This document shows, one piece after another, positions 15,398 to 25,288 of a stretch of 64,000 bases of DNA (the stretch's first letter is position 1; every line of letters starts with the position of its first letter). The DNA is from 2-01-FULL-40-13 sp964433155 (lineage in GTDB: Bacteria > Patescibacteriota > Microgenomatia > UBA1406 > GWC2-37-13), in NCBI GenBank assembly GCA_964433155.1, contig CAYSQE010000003.1:19561-83560 (forward strand), in the 5' to 3' direction. The notes below the pieces were generated by a model, which was not told the origin of the DNA, did no database searches, and saw only the letters and a list, made by a program, of their open reading frames with translations. The translations under genes were made by a program, and so were the position numbers.

Positions 15398-17605
15398 ATG
15401 CGAAAAGAAGTATTTAAAGTCGTAGCTATTAATTTTTTAATTGGAATGTTTTTTTTGGGTAAATCTTTTTTAAAGGAGTATATAACCGGTGATTTTTTAG
15501 TTTTCTGGGTGGCAAACTTTCATTACGTTTTATCCTCCATTAAGTCGGGGGTCTTACCGCTTTGGCAACCTTATTCATTTTTGGGCGTTCCTGGTATTTT
15601 TCATCCGTCTTATACTTTTTTCAACCCTATCTTATGGATATTTTTTCTCTTCAATTTTATCTTTAATCCGTCATTAAACTTTGATTTCTTAGGTAAAACT
15701 ATTGAACTTTATCAATACTTACATCTTGTAATTGGCGCATCCGGTATATATCTTCTTACCAGAAAAAAATTTAATCTATCCCAAGTTGCCGCATTCACCG
15801 CAAGCTTCATTTACACTTTTTCATTATTTACCACCTCTAGCTTAGGAGATGTACAAACTTTACAAGGAAGAATGTATTTGCCTTGGATTATTTATCAGCT
15901 TATCAACTTTATTCAAAAAACAAGTTTTAAAAATTTCCTGCTTTTAGTATTGTTGAACCTGCTTGTGCTTTCTCTTGGCTATCCGCATTACATTGTCTAT
16001 TTTATATACGCGCAGCTTGGATTGGCTCTTTTTTATGGATTTAAATCCTTGATTAAGACGGGTTTAGCGCTGGCAAATTCTGTTCTCTTAGCTGGTTTTT
16101 TTTTCCTTCCCCAACAGTCGATTTTTAGTCAAACCGCCCGTTTTTCTGACTCAATTACCAATCCGAATTTTCACACACAATTTGCTGCCATAGGAACATT
16201 TATCATTAACATGCTTATGCCGCAGGGTATTTATTACGGATCAGTGCTTTTTTGGGGAACAATACCATTTATTTTTCTTATGATTGGTATATTCGGTCTC
16301 AAAAACAGTAAAATAAATAATTGGCTTATATCTATATTTTTATTAAGTTTGGTTTTAAGCCTTGGCGGCTACATCGGGATCCAAAACTTGCTTGGCGGTT
16401 TCCCTTTTTTCATAGATAAATTACGCACACACGGACAAATTTTGCTGCTTGCCTTTTTTTCTGGAACTATTTTCGTCGCTTATGGAGTAGATAAAATTCT
16501 AATCGGTCTTAAAAATAATAAAACCTATTCAACTCTTTGGCTGTTTTATATTTTCTTCATTATTAGTTTACTTCTTTTGCCATTCCTAAACAAAAATTAT
16601 ATTGTAGATCAAAAAGAACTATTAATAAACATTGGAAGAATGCTGATTTTTTTCGGAGCTGGATTAGTTCTTACTTTTCTTGCGAGTCAGCAGAAAAATA
16701 AAACTTTAATTATCATAGCCCTTGCAATAACCTTAATTGAATTTTATTTTTATTACAGCCAACTCGAATATTTTAAGTTAGGAGTATCTTATGAAAAATT
16801 TTTTACTAAAAATAGTCTTATTCTAGAAATTCCTGATAAGAACCATTTATTCCGCTATATTTTTTCTGACAATCAGTTTGCCTATAATACTTCTCGGTTT
16901 AAGGTTTTTCAGTACTTAGGTTTTGACCAAACACCTTATGCAGGAGTTTACAATATAGGTAGATTTGGCAATCCAAAGGCACATGAAATTGCCAATGTAA
17001 AATACGCAGTCAGCACAGAGTACAATCCAACTTCAGAAAATCCCAAACTTATCAAAACCATAAACCCTGCCGATTATCCAAGCGAAACATTTATCTCAAG
17101 CGCACCGGGCTATTCCGGATGGACGCCAAAATCCAAAAATATTCATTATATATACGAGTATCAAAATTTCCTCCCCAGATTTTTTGTGCCTAAAGAAGTA
17201 AGGATGTGTGAAAATGAAGATTGTTGGAAAGATGAAAATCCACCTGATCTGGTTTTTGTTAAAGCTGCGGATATTAATATGAAAAATCCAGTCTCGGAAA
17301 CGGTCAAGATAAAAATTAACTCCTATTCTCCAAATGAAATTAAAATGAATATAGCTGCACCAATGGATACGTTTATATCGTCGTCCGAGATATTCGATAA
17401 AGGCTGGAATCTGAAAATCAACGATAAAAAAACAGAAATATATAATGTCATGAATGGTTTTAGAGGTTTTATAGTACCCGAAGGGAATTCCGATATTAGC
17501 ATGTATTATGTTCCGCATAATTTAATTCCAGGAATCGCTTTGACTGTGGTTGGCCTTATAGCAATGTTTCTTATCTTCAAGAATAAAAAAATACTAGATT
17601 TATGA
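15398..17605 (+). CDS. Large GT-C-type membrane protein (YfhO-like)
   Basis: 735 residues with about 12 membrane helices in the first 460 and again one at the C-terminus, and a long extracytoplasmic region between. The pattern WQPYSFLGVPGIFHPSYTFF near residues 47-66 resembles the first-loop region of YfhO-family and related GT-C proteins, which transfer sugars from polyprenyl phosphate outside the membrane. TATAAT (15384-15389) ends 8 nt before ATG, so the operon has an internal promoter here. It overlaps the next gene by ATGA. A second protein of similar build lies at 26285. A Wzy-like polymerase role cannot be excluded. Confidence 0.7.
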   Translation: MRKEVFKVVAINFLIGMFFLGKSFLKEYITGDFLVFWVANFHYVLSSIKSGVLPLWQPYSFLGVPGIFHPSYTFFNPILWIFFLFNFIFNPSLNFDFLGKTIELYQYLHLVIGASGIYLLTRKKFNLSQVAAFTASFIYTFSLFTTSSLGDVQTLQGRMYLPWIIYQLINFIQKTSFKNFLLLVLLNLLVLSLGYPHYIVYFIYAQLGLALFYGFKSLIKTGLALANSVLLAGFFFLPQQSIFSQTARFSDSITNPNFHTQFAAIGTFIINMLMPQGIYYGSVLFWGTIPFIFLMIGIFGLKNSKINNWLISIFLLSLVLSLGGYIGIQNLLGGFPFFIDKLRTHGQILLLAFFSGTIFVAYGVDKILIGLKNNKTYSTLWLFYIFFIISLLLLPFLNKNYIVDQKELLINIGRMLIFFGAGLVLTFLASQQKNKTLIIIALAITLIEFYFYYSQLEYFKLGVSYEKFFTKNSLILEIPDKNHLFRYIFSDNQFAYNTSRFKVFQYLGFDQTPYAGVYNIGRFGNPKAHEIANVKYAVSTEYNPTSENPKLIKTINPADYPSETFISSAPGYSGWTPKSKNIHYIYEYQNFLPRFFVPKEVRMCENEDCWKDENPPDLVFVKAADINMKNPVSETVKIKINSYSPNEIKMNIAAPMDTFISSSEIFDKGWNLKINDKKTEIYNVMNGFRGFIVPEGNSDISMYYVPHNLIPGIALTVVGLIAMFLIFKNKKILDL

Positions 17606-18651
17606 AAATTGGCGTAAATGCTCGAGTCCTACAAAACGTAAAGACCGGTATTCCATATTTTATTCACCATTTGAAAAAAAATTTACCTAAAATAGATAAA
17701 AAGAATAAATATTTTTTTCTTCGGCCGAAAATAAATTCTTTTATTAAAGCTTTTCTGTATGACAATTTTTTGGTCAATCGAGAGATAGAGAAGAGTAAAT
17801 TAGATATTTTTTATGCACCTGCTCAAATTTTACCTTTTTTCCGAAAAGTTGGTGTCAAATATATAGTCACTGTCCACGATCTTTCCTATCTGATCTTTCC
17901 TAGTAATGCTTCAAGGATCTTTTATATTTATTACAAGTATTTTTTGGCTAGATCACTTAAAAATGCAGACATTATTGTTGCTGATTCAAATAATACTAAA
18001 AAAGACGTCATTAAATATTATCACGTTCCTGAAAATAAAATTAAGGTTATCTATTTAGGGGTCAGTGAAATTTTTTTTAAATCGGAAAAGAAAAAAAGGT
18101 TGATTAAAGATAAATATTTTTTAACTTTAACTACACACCCGCAAAGAAAAAATACGCTTTCAATATTAGAAACTATTAAAAAAAATAAAAAACTATTAGA
18201 ATATAAGATTGTCATCGCAGGCCTCATTGAAAAAAAACAGATAGACATATTAAAAGAAAAAATTCATAACCTCGAACTAAAAAATAATGTAATTCTTTGG
18301 GGTTATGCGGCAGAGGAAGATTTAGTTAGCTTATATCAACATGCCGAATTTTTCATTTATCCATCCTTTTATGAAGGATTTGGCCTGCCAGTATTGGAAG
18401 CAATGGCTAGTCGGTCTCCTGTTATTTCATCTAATACTAGCTCTCTTGTTGAAATTTTACCCAATCAAGATTTTTCCTTTGACCCCAGAAATCCTAAAGA
18501 TATGTTATCGAAGATGATAAAGATGACGGGGTTAAATCAAACAGAGAAAAAAAAATTAACCACAACTAATTACAATTTTGCCAAAAATTTTACATGGCTT
18601 AAAACTGCTAAAAAAATGATCACGCTCTTTAAAAATATAAAAGATAGCTAA
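17602..18651 (+). CDS. Family 4 glycosyltransferase (GT-B)
   Basis: 349 residues. N-terminal MKIGVNARVLQNVKTGIPY is typical of mannosyl/rhamnosyl GT4 enzymes, VHDLSYLIFP sits in the acceptor domain, and FIYPSFYEGFGLPVLEAMA carries the EX7E motif, followed by SPVISSNTSSLVEIL. It probably transfers mannose or a related sugar from a GDP donor to a lipid-linked chain; the donor is inferred from the family only. It overlaps the preceding gene by 4 bp. Confidence 0.85.
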   Translation: MKIGVNARVLQNVKTGIPYFIHHLKKNLPKIDKKNKYFFLRPKINSFIKAFLYDNFLVNREIEKSKLDIFYAPAQILPFFRKVGVKYIVTVHDLSYLIFPSNASRIFYIYYKYFLARSLKNADIIVADSNNTKKDVIKYYHVPENKIKVIYLGVSEIFFKSEKKKRLIKDKYFLTLTTHPQRKNTLSILETIKKNKKLLEYKIVIAGLIEKKQIDILKEKIHNLELKNNVILWGYAAEEDLVSLYQHAEFFIYPSFYEGFGLPVLEAMASRSPVISSNTSSLVEILPNQDFSFDPRNPKDMLSKMIKMTGLNQTEKKKLTTTNYNFAKNFTWLKTAKKMITLFKNIKDS

Positions 18652-18656
18652 ATATT

Positions 18657-19289
18657 ATGTATAGCAAAAAATATTTTAATTCAGTAACTCAAAAATCTAA
18701 AAACAATCTTTTAAGGTATATTAATCAACTAAAAAACCTAACTATTTCATTAGAGAATAAAACTATCTGTGATATAGGTTGTGCAGAGGGTTCATTACTT
18801 GAATTATTACATACTAAAGAGAGTGTCCCTCAAAAAAAACTTTATGGTGTTGATATTTCAAAATACGCCATTGATATGGTGAAAAAAAAGGGTTTTAATG
18901 GTAAAGTTGTCAATTTTGATAAAGTATTTAATCCAATAATAAAGTTTGACATGGCTTTTGCATTAGATGTTATTGAACATATGGAAAATCCCTATGTATT
19001 CTTAAACAATATTAAGAAAATTTTAAAAAAAAATGGATATGTTATATTAACAACTCCTAATATTTCTTCTTTTTCGCACCTTATACAGAAAGATAATTGG
19101 TATGGATATTTAGATAAGACTCATAAGTTTCTTTTTGAAAAGGAAGGGTTGAAATACATATTAAAAAAAAATGGCTTTAACATTGTAAAATGCGAAACAC
19201 TATCTAATACTAACAATGTCATTTATAATGCTGTTACTGAATTGCTTAAAATTGCAAGCCAATTATTTTTTATACTTCAAAAACCATAA
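18657..19289 (+). CDS. SAM-dependent methyltransferase, class I
   Basis: 210 residues with TICDIGCAEGSLLELL as SAM motif I, LYGVDIS as the acidic strand and FALDVIEHMENP as post-II. The length is shorter than the others in the operon. The 22-bp spacer before hddA is the largest gap in this stretch. Substrate unknown; a sugar O-methyltransferase is a reasonable inference. Confidence 0.8.
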   Translation: MYSKKYFNSVTQKSKNNLLRYINQLKNLTISLENKTICDIGCAEGSLLELLHTKESVPQKKLYGVDISKYAIDMVKKKGFNGKVVNFDKVFNPIIKFDMAFALDVIEHMENPYVFLNNIKKILKKNGYVILTTPNISSFSHLIQKDNWYGYLDKTHKFLFEKEGLKYILKKNGFNIVKCETLSNTNNVIYNAVTELLKIASQLFFILQKP

Positions 19290-19311
19290 TAATCGTTAAA
19301 TTTGACCTAAT

Positions 19312-20319
19312 ATGATTGTTGTTAGAGCGCCTTTGCGAGTCAGTTTTGTCGGAGGTGGTACAGACCTCTCAGATTTTTATCGTCACTATCCTGGCAAAGT
19401 AATATCAACCACGATAGATAAATATGTCTACGTTGCAATAAATAGAACGCCTCTTATTCCTAAGATATCTGCACGTTACAGAATTTCAGAAACGGTCGAA
19501 AAACCAAGCCAACTGCAGCATACTCGCATAAAGGCAGCGCTTCATGACCTCGGCATAAATAAGGGTATTGAGATAGCTTCATTTGCGAGTTTACCCGCAA
19601 AAACTGGACTAGGTTCATCTTCAAGTTTCACGGTAGCCTTACTTAAAGGTCTCTACGCCTTTCTTGACAAGAAATTACACCCCTCAGAAGTGGCTGAATT
19701 AGCTTGCCGTTTGGAGATAGAATTGGTGGGAGAACCCATCGGAAAACAGGATCAGTACGCAGCTTCATTTGGCGGACTCAATATATTTGAATTTAGTAAA
19801 CGTGGAAAAACGAATGTAAAACCTGTGCTAATTGACTATAAAAATCGTTTGGCTTTTGAAGATCACCTCCTTTTATTTTTCACCGGATTGACTAGAGATG
19901 CATCACATGTGTTAAAAGAACAAAAGTTGAATATTAAAAAGAAATTTCGCACTCTTCAAAAAATGGCTGACTCTGTTGAGGAGTTCACCAGTAGATTAAG
20001 AAACGGCGATTTTCGTATTCTTGGTAAAATGCTCCATGAAGGCTGGCTGGCAAAAAAGAGTCTGGCAAAGACTATATCAAATGCCGCAATCGACGACTTA
20101 TATATGCACGCCATAAGAGCTGGAGCTTGGGGAGGTAAAATTTTGGGAGCGGGTGGTGGCGGATGTTTACTCTTTATTGTGTCGCAAAATACAAAGGCCA
20201 ACATAAAGAAAGCCTTGAAATCCGAAGCCAAAAGAAAAAAATTAAAAGAATTTTGTGAGATTCCTTTTCGCTTTGTTCAATCAGGCGCCGAGATTTTGTT
20301 TAATGCCGACCATACCTAA
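19312..20319 (+). CDS. hddA: GHMP kinase, D-glycero-D-manno-heptose 7-phosphate kinase-like
   Basis: 335 residues. MIVVRAPLRVSFVGGGTDL is the signature opening of HddA-type kinases, GLGSSSSF is the GHMP phosphate loop, and GKILGAGGGGCLLFIV is the C-terminal motif 3. HddA phosphorylates heptose 7-phosphate at C1 to form the 1,7-bisphosphate. The following three genes encode the isomerase, phosphatase and nucleotidyltransferase of the same GDP-heptose route, which strongly supports the assignment over a fucokinase. Confidence 0.85.
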   Translation: MIVVRAPLRVSFVGGGTDLSDFYRHYPGKVISTTIDKYVYVAINRTPLIPKISARYRISETVEKPSQLQHTRIKAALHDLGINKGIEIASFASLPAKTGLGSSSSFTVALLKGLYAFLDKKLHPSEVAELACRLEIELVGEPIGKQDQYAASFGGLNIFEFSKRGKTNVKPVLIDYKNRLAFEDHLLLFFTGLTRDASHVLKEQKLNIKKKFRTLQKMADSVEEFTSRLRNGDFRILGKMLHEGWLAKKSLAKTISNAAIDDLYMHAIRAGAWGGKILGAGGGGCLLFIVSQNTKANIKKALKSEAKRKKLKEFCEIPFRFVQSGAEILFNADHT

Positions 20320-20325
20320 AAAAAA

Positions 20326-20919
20326 ATGGAAAAAAATATTAAGGACTTTACTCAAAAAGTAAAAACCGCTCTTGAAAACCTTCCTGTGCACGAGATTGCA
20401 AAAGCCATTAATATGCTTGAGGCGGTCTATGAGCGAGACGGAAGAATCTATGTCTTTGGCAACGGCGGTTCATTGGCTCTAGCCACCCACTGGGTAAGCG
20501 ACTTTAATAAAACTGTCTTTAGCCATCACCTAGAAGAACACTCACGCCGCTTTCAAGCAATCCGACTACCCACCACAGAGGAAGAATTGACTGCTTGGGC
20601 AAATGATGTGGGATATGACATGGTATTTGCTGGGCCGTTGCAAAATTATTTACAGGATAGTGACCTCGCCGTCGCCATATCAAGTTCAGGCAACTCTCCA
20701 AACGTCATTAAAGCCGTAAATCTTTTAAAAAAGAGAAAAATTCCGGTAATCGGTCTTTCTGGATTCGACGGCGGTAAATTGAACAAATTATCAGATGCAA
20801 AAATATTGATATCGACTCGCAAAGGCCAATATGGAATTGTTGAGAGTGTTCATGCTACCATTCTTCACCTTATAACCGAATACTTTAAAGATTACTTCAA
20901 TCTACTTTTGGAAAAATGA
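20326..20919 (+). CDS. gmhA: Sedoheptulose 7-phosphate isomerase-like SIS protein
   Basis: 197 residues of one SIS domain: VFGNGGSLALATHWVSDF (phosphosugar loop with the conserved His), AISSSGNSPNVIKAV and a C-terminal ESVHATILHLITEYF helix carrying the catalytic His. GmhA converts sedoheptulose 7-phosphate to D-glycero-D-manno-heptose 7-phosphate. It lies 6 bp after hddA and overlaps gmhB by 4 bp. Confidence 0.85.
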   Translation: MEKNIKDFTQKVKTALENLPVHEIAKAINMLEAVYERDGRIYVFGNGGSLALATHWVSDFNKTVFSHHLEEHSRRFQAIRLPTTEEELTAWANDVGYDMVFAGPLQNYLQDSDLAVAISSSGNSPNVIKAVNLLKKRKIPVIGLSGFDGGKLNKLSDAKILISTRKGQYGIVESVHATILHLITEYFKDYFNLLLEK

Positions 20920-21467
20920 AAAAGGCAGTTTTTTTGGATAGAGACGGCGTCATCAACAAGGAAGTCGACAATTTAAGAGACGTCAAACAACTTCTTCTCT
21001 TACCACACGTCTCAGAAGCTATAAAAATATTAAACCGTAACAACTTTTTAGTTATCATTATTACCAATCAGCCGGTTGTGGCAAGAGGCTGGATAAGCGA
21101 AAAAGGATTAAACGAAATCCATCAGGAATTATTACAGAGATTGAAAAAGCAAGGTGCAAAAATTGATGCAATTTATTGCTGCCCTCATCATCCAAATGCA
21201 AGTCTTGTTGAATATAGAAAAGATTGTGAAGATCGAAAACCGAATATCGGCATGATAAAAAAGGCTGGCGAAGATTTTAACATTTCGCTTAAAAATTCTT
21301 TTTTTATAGGCGATTCGACAACAGATTTGGAAACGGCAAAAAGGGCTGGATCAAAATCAATTTTGCTACAAACAGGCTACGCAGGTAAAGATGGAAAATT
21401 TAAATCCAAAGCGGATTTTGTTGTAAAAAATCTATATGAAGCGGTAAAACTAATATGCAAGCTATAA
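20916..21467 (+). CDS. gmhB: HAD phosphatase, heptose 1,7-bisphosphate 7-phosphatase-like
   Basis: 183 residues. FLDRDGVIN holds the nucleophile and acid-base Asp pair, ITNQPVVARG is motif II and FIGDSTTDLETAKRAG is motif IV. The GmhB zinc loop is present as CCPHHPNASLVEYRKDCEDRKP, but where the family normally has C-x-C before RKP this protein has C-E-D, so one zinc ligand is replaced by Asp. It removes the 7-phosphate to give heptose 1-phosphate for the next enzyme. It overlaps the next gene by 13 bp. Confidence 0.82.
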   Translation: MKKAVFLDRDGVINKEVDNLRDVKQLLLLPHVSEAIKILNRNNFLVIIITNQPVVARGWISEKGLNEIHQELLQRLKKQGAKIDAIYCCPHHPNASLVEYRKDCEDRKPNIGMIKKAGEDFNISLKNSFFIGDSTTDLETAKRAGSKSILLQTGYAGKDGKFKSKADFVVKNLYEAVKLICKL

Positions 21468-22147
21468 TTCTTTCAGCAGGGAAAGGAATTCGCCTTTATC
21501 CTTTGACAAAAAAAATCCCTAAAGTAATGGTCGAGGTTAAAGGCAAACCACTTCTTAAACATCACTTAATGCTGCTTCGTAAATATGAAATTAAGGAGAT
21601 TTTTATCAATCTTTTCACGCTGCCAGATATAATTAAAAACTATTTTGGAGACGGAAGGAGATTTGGAGTGCGGATAAAATATGCAACAGAATCAACACTT
21701 TTAGGATCAGCTGGCGCTCTACAAAATTTCAAAAAAGAGCTAAAAGATAATTTTTTTGTCTTATACGGAGATGTTTACATGCAAATTGATCTTTTGAAAA
21801 TGTTAAATTTTCACAAAAGAAAAAATTCGCTATTTACCTTAGTGATGCACGAAGCAAAACATCCTCAAGACAGCGATCTTTTAGAGATAAACTACAATCA
21901 AAGAATCACGAATTGGATCAAAACTCCTCACTCAAGAAAATCAGGGGTTAATAGTGCTGGTTTATATATTATTAACAAGAGTGTCTTGAAATATCTGCCC
22001 AAAAAAGTTCCTTTTGATTTTTCTCATGATTTTATTCCATTTCTTATGAAGAAAATTCCTATGTTTGCTTATTACACAACAGAATTAATTATGGATATAG
22101 GAACCCCAGAAAGGTATAATAAACTTTTATCTATACTTAAAAAATGA
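21455..22147 (+). CDS. hddC: Sugar-1-phosphate nucleotidyltransferase, HddC-like
   Basis: 230 residues of a nucleotidyltransferase fold: AIILSAGKGIRLYPLTKKIPKV (nucleotide loop, partly quoted), FFVLYGDVYMQID (metal Asp) and SAGLYIINKSVL. By context it should make GDP-D-glycero-D-manno-heptose, or an equivalent NDP-heptose, from the product of GmhB. Family sequence alone cannot distinguish GTP from other nucleotides. It overlaps the downstream epimerase gene by ATGA. Confidence 0.78.
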   Translation: MQAIILSAGKGIRLYPLTKKIPKVMVEVKGKPLLKHHLMLLRKYEIKEIFINLFTLPDIIKNYFGDGRRFGVRIKYATESTLLGSAGALQNFKKELKDNFFVLYGDVYMQIDLLKMLNFHKRKNSLFTLVMHEAKHPQDSDLLEINYNQRITNWIKTPHSRKSGVNSAGLYIINKSVLKYLPKKVPFDFSHDFIPFLMKKIPMFAYYTTELIMDIGTPERYNKLLSILKK

Positions 22148-23235
22148 ATAAACGCGTACTCGTCACCGGCGGTGCTGGTTTTATCGGCTCGCACACCGTA
22201 GACGCTTTAGTTAAAAAAGGCTACAAAATTAAAATCCTCGATTCACTTACCAAACCAGTACATCAACGAGGCAGCCCTGATTATTTAAATAAAGAAGCCG
22301 AATTTATCGACGGCGATGTGCGAAATAAAAGCGCCTGGGAAAAAGCCTTAAAGAATGTAAGCATTGTCTTTCATCTTGCAGCATATCAGGATTACCTTCC
22401 AAATTTCAGTAAATATTTTGACGTTAACGCCAAAGGAACGGCTCTTTTATATGAAATAATCGTGGAAAAAAAATTAAAAATCGAAAAAGTTATCATCGCC
22501 TCCTCGCAGGCAATCTATGGTGAAGGAAGATATGCCTGTAAAAATAATCATATCATCTATCCTACACAACGCTCGTTCAAGGATTTAAAAAAGAAAAAAT
22601 GGGATTTTAACTGTCCGCATGATAAACTTCCGCTTATCCCGCAATGGGTAAATGAAGGCGATTTTATCGACCCGCACAATCAATACGGAATTTCAAAGTA
22701 TAGTCAAGAAAAAATCGGTATTCATCTCGGCAAGCGCTATCAAATTCCGACAGTTGCTATGCGATACTCCATAGTCCAAGGACCCCGCCAGTCGCCTTTT
22801 AATCTTTACTCTGGAGTGTTGAGAATCTTTATAACGCATCTTCTAGGCAGAAAGCCGCCAACGATTTTTGAAGATGGTAATCAAATTAGAGATTTTGTCA
22901 ACATCCACGATGTAGTTTCGGCAAATATTCTTGTTCTTGAAAATAAAAAAGCAGACTATCAAGTATTTAATGTCGGCGGAGGTAAAAGGTACACAGTCAA
23001 CGAATTTTATAAGATTGTGCAGAAAATTTTGAAAACTGACATTAAACCTGTAAGAGACGGTTCATTTAGAGTAGGTGACACAAGGCATATCTTCTCTAGC
23101 ATTGAAAAAATGAAAAACCTCGGTTTCAAACCTACATATTCAATTACGGACTCTATTCATTCATATATTACCTGGTTACAAACATTAGCGAATTTTAATA
23201 ATGGAAACAGTAAAATGCATTTGTGGAAAAAATGA
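22144..23235 (+). CDS. NAD-dependent sugar-nucleotide epimerase/dehydratase (extended SDR)
   Basis: 363 residues. VTGGAGFIGSHTV is the NAD-binding glycine motif, IFHLAAYQDY the next, and YGISKYSQEK gives the YxxxK catalytic pair. A 60-residue insert (about 127-180, with cysteines in YACKN and NCPHDK) lies between the Ser and Tyr regions, which is unusual for GalE-type enzymes. Lying directly after hddC, it may act on the NDP-heptose; this is inference. It overlaps the methyltransferase by 35 bp. Confidence 0.78.
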   Translation: MNKRVLVTGGAGFIGSHTVDALVKKGYKIKILDSLTKPVHQRGSPDYLNKEAEFIDGDVRNKSAWEKALKNVSIVFHLAAYQDYLPNFSKYFDVNAKGTALLYEIIVEKKLKIEKVIIASSQAIYGEGRYACKNNHIIYPTQRSFKDLKKKKWDFNCPHDKLPLIPQWVNEGDFIDPHNQYGISKYSQEKIGIHLGKRYQIPTVAMRYSIVQGPRQSPFNLYSGVLRIFITHLLGRKPPTIFEDGNQIRDFVNIHDVVSANILVLENKKADYQVFNVGGGKRYTVNEFYKIVQKILKTDIKPVRDGSFRVGDTRHIFSSIEKMKNLGFKPTYSITDSIHSYITWLQTLANFNNGNSKMHLWKK

Positions 23236-24172
23236 TTTTAATCTTCTGCATGTGCTAAAGAAAGAAAAAATCAATTATCGGATAGTCAAATGTCGCAACT
23301 GTGATTTAGTTTATATGAATCCGCGTCCGACCGCTCCAAATATAGAAAAATTTTACAAAAAAAACTATTATTACGATGAAAGTATGTTCGATATGGAAAA
23401 TTATATAAAGGCGAAAATACTTTACCAAGATATTAAAAAATATTTGCAAAACGGATCTATCTTAGACATCGGTTGCTCAAAAGCGTTTCTCCTCAATTTT
23501 ATGAAAGAAGATAAACTATTGCTTCACGGAATAGAGCCTTCAGAAGATTCAATCCGATTTGCCTGGAACAATTTTAAAATAAAAGTCGATAAAGGATATT
23601 TTGAGTCTGTAAAAATAAAAAAAAACTCATACACTAATATAACAGCCATTGACATCATAGAGCACGTTAACAATCCTTATAATACTTTAAAAAAGATCTA
23701 TCAAATTTTAAAAAAAAACGGTGTGGTCATTGTTGAAACTCCAAATATTGATAGCCTATATTATTCAATTGGCAAAGATCGCTGGATGGGCTTTGCTTTA
23801 CCGTTTCACATTTATTATTTTGCTCCAAAAACGTTAAAAAACCTTTTTGAGCAGATTGGTTTTAGAAATATTACCGTCGAGACTTCCCATTTCAATCTAA
23901 TTTCGCGAGAAGGTTTTTTCCGAAGCAAGGGTTATGGCATTTTTCGTCTTATATTAACGCTGCTCAACTTTTTAGGCATCAATCCTGATATTGTAGCCAA
24001 CAGAGTAAATCAAAGTTTTTTAGATAGCGCCATGAAGACTAAGAAAAAAATTAATCTTCCAAATCTCAGCTTTTTAGACAAAATAGAAATTTTTATTAAT
24101 CAGCCGCTAAATTATTTGTTTTCAAAAAAATTATTATTCGGAGATGGTGTACGAGTTATTGCCTATAAATGA
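23201..24172 (+). CDS. Methyltransferase with N-terminal zinc ribbon
   Basis: 323 residues. Cysteines C6, C8, C31 and C34 form a zinc-ribbon-like CxC...CxxC unit, followed by the MNPRPT turn found in C-methyltransferase-type and type-12 SAM proteins. SAM motif I is ILDIGCSKAFLLNF and post-II AIDIIEHVNNP. Such proteins modify nucleotide sugars or glycans; some C-methylate keto-sugars. Start ATG at 23201 lies within the previous gene. Confidence 0.78.
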   Translation: METVKCICGKNDFNLLHVLKKEKINYRIVKCRNCDLVYMNPRPTAPNIEKFYKKNYYYDESMFDMENYIKAKILYQDIKKYLQNGSILDIGCSKAFLLNFMKEDKLLLHGIEPSEDSIRFAWNNFKIKVDKGYFESVKIKKNSYTNITAIDIIEHVNNPYNTLKKIYQILKKNGVVIVETPNIDSLYYSIGKDRWMGFALPFHIYYFAPKTLKNLFEQIGFRNITVETSHFNLISREGFFRSKGYGIFRLILTLLNFLGINPDIVANRVNQSFLDSAMKTKKKINLPNLSFLDKIEIFINQPLNYLFSKKLLFGDGVRVIAYK

Positions 24173-25284
24173 AAATTCTTTTTTATTCACCGGTGAAACT
24201 AATTACAGGAGGAGGTTGTGGAAGATGGCATAGTGACATTACCAACTCCCTAAAAAATCTTTTTGGTTTTGAAATAGAAATAATAAGCGGCAATCTGGGT
24301 TACAATCATTGGAGTAAACAATATCTAAGACAACAACTCCAATCCGTTGAGTATGTTCAACTTAACTTTATAATTTTTTTTGGCCTCCTTATTCCTACTC
24401 CTTCGATTTTCTTTTTTCTTTTAAAAAAATTTAAAGACGCTGATGTAGTTCACTTTATTCATGGATTTTTAGGGCAAGATATTTTAATCCTTATTTTAAA
24501 ACTTCTTACTCGGAAAAAAGTTGTCGTCGGACATCATGCTCCAATCTTTCATTCTTCTAAGATTCACAACTTTTATATGAAGTATATATCACGCTTTATT
24601 TTAAAATTTTTTGATTATCATCAGGCTCTAAATAAACATGACAAAGCATTTTTAGAGAAAGAATGGGGTTTAAAAAATGTATTTTTTATCCCAAGCGGCG
24701 TTAGAGTTGAAAAATTTCTCAAAATCGAGCCCATAAAACATAATAATTTAGTTTTTATTTCTGTTGGCAGATACGCTCTTCAGAAAGGTTATGATTTGCT
24801 TCTTCTAGCGATAGGAAAATTTAATCATATATTTCCCAATAATCGAGCCGAGTTTTGGTTTGTTGGAGATGGAGAACTAAAACGGCTAATCCAATCTTAT
24901 TGTGAGAAATATAAAAATATTAAGGATCTTGGTTATGTCAAATACGAAGCTATGCCAGGAATATATGCTAAAAGTGACGTCTACCTCTTACCATCGCGCG
25001 AAGAGCCTTTTGGTCTGGTTCTGATTGAAAGCTGGGCTTGCGGATTACCCACTCTAGCAACAAAAACCGAAGGGCCTAAAGATATGCTGAAGGAAAGTAA
25101 AAACGGTTGGTTTATCCATAAAATATCAAGTGAGGAAATATGTAACAGCTTGTCAACTCTTTATAACATGTACCTTAGTGATGAAAACTGTTTTAATAAA
25201 ATTGAAAAAAACTGCCGGGAAACAGCCGCAATGTTCAGCATAGATACTACAGCTAAGAGGATGACAAAAGCATTTTTTTCTTGA
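24169..25284 (+). CDS. Family 4 glycosyltransferase (GT-B)
   Basis: 371 residues: glycine-rich N-terminal loop ITGGGCGRWHSDIT, VVHFIHGFLGQD, VFISVGRYALQKGYDLLL and the EX7E region LLPSREEPFGLVLIESWACG with LPTLATKTEGPKDML. Retaining GT-B transferase, last gene of this plus-strand run. It converges with the GT2 gene at 25289 with a 4-bp gap and no recognisable terminator. Confidence 0.84.
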   Translation: MKILFYSPVKLITGGGCGRWHSDITNSLKNLFGFEIEIISGNLGYNHWSKQYLRQQLQSVEYVQLNFIIFFGLLIPTPSIFFFLLKKFKDADVVHFIHGFLGQDILILILKLLTRKKVVVGHHAPIFHSSKIHNFYMKYISRFILKFFDYHQALNKHDKAFLEKEWGLKNVFFIPSGVRVEKFLKIEPIKHNNLVFISVGRYALQKGYDLLLLAIGKFNHIFPNNRAEFWFVGDGELKRLIQSYCEKYKNIKDLGYVKYEAMPGIYAKSDVYLLPSREEPFGLVLIESWACGLPTLATKTEGPKDMLKESKNGWFIHKISSEEICNSLSTLYNMYLSDENCFNKIEKNCRETAAMFSIDTTAKRMTKAFFS

Positions 25285-25288
25285 AAAC

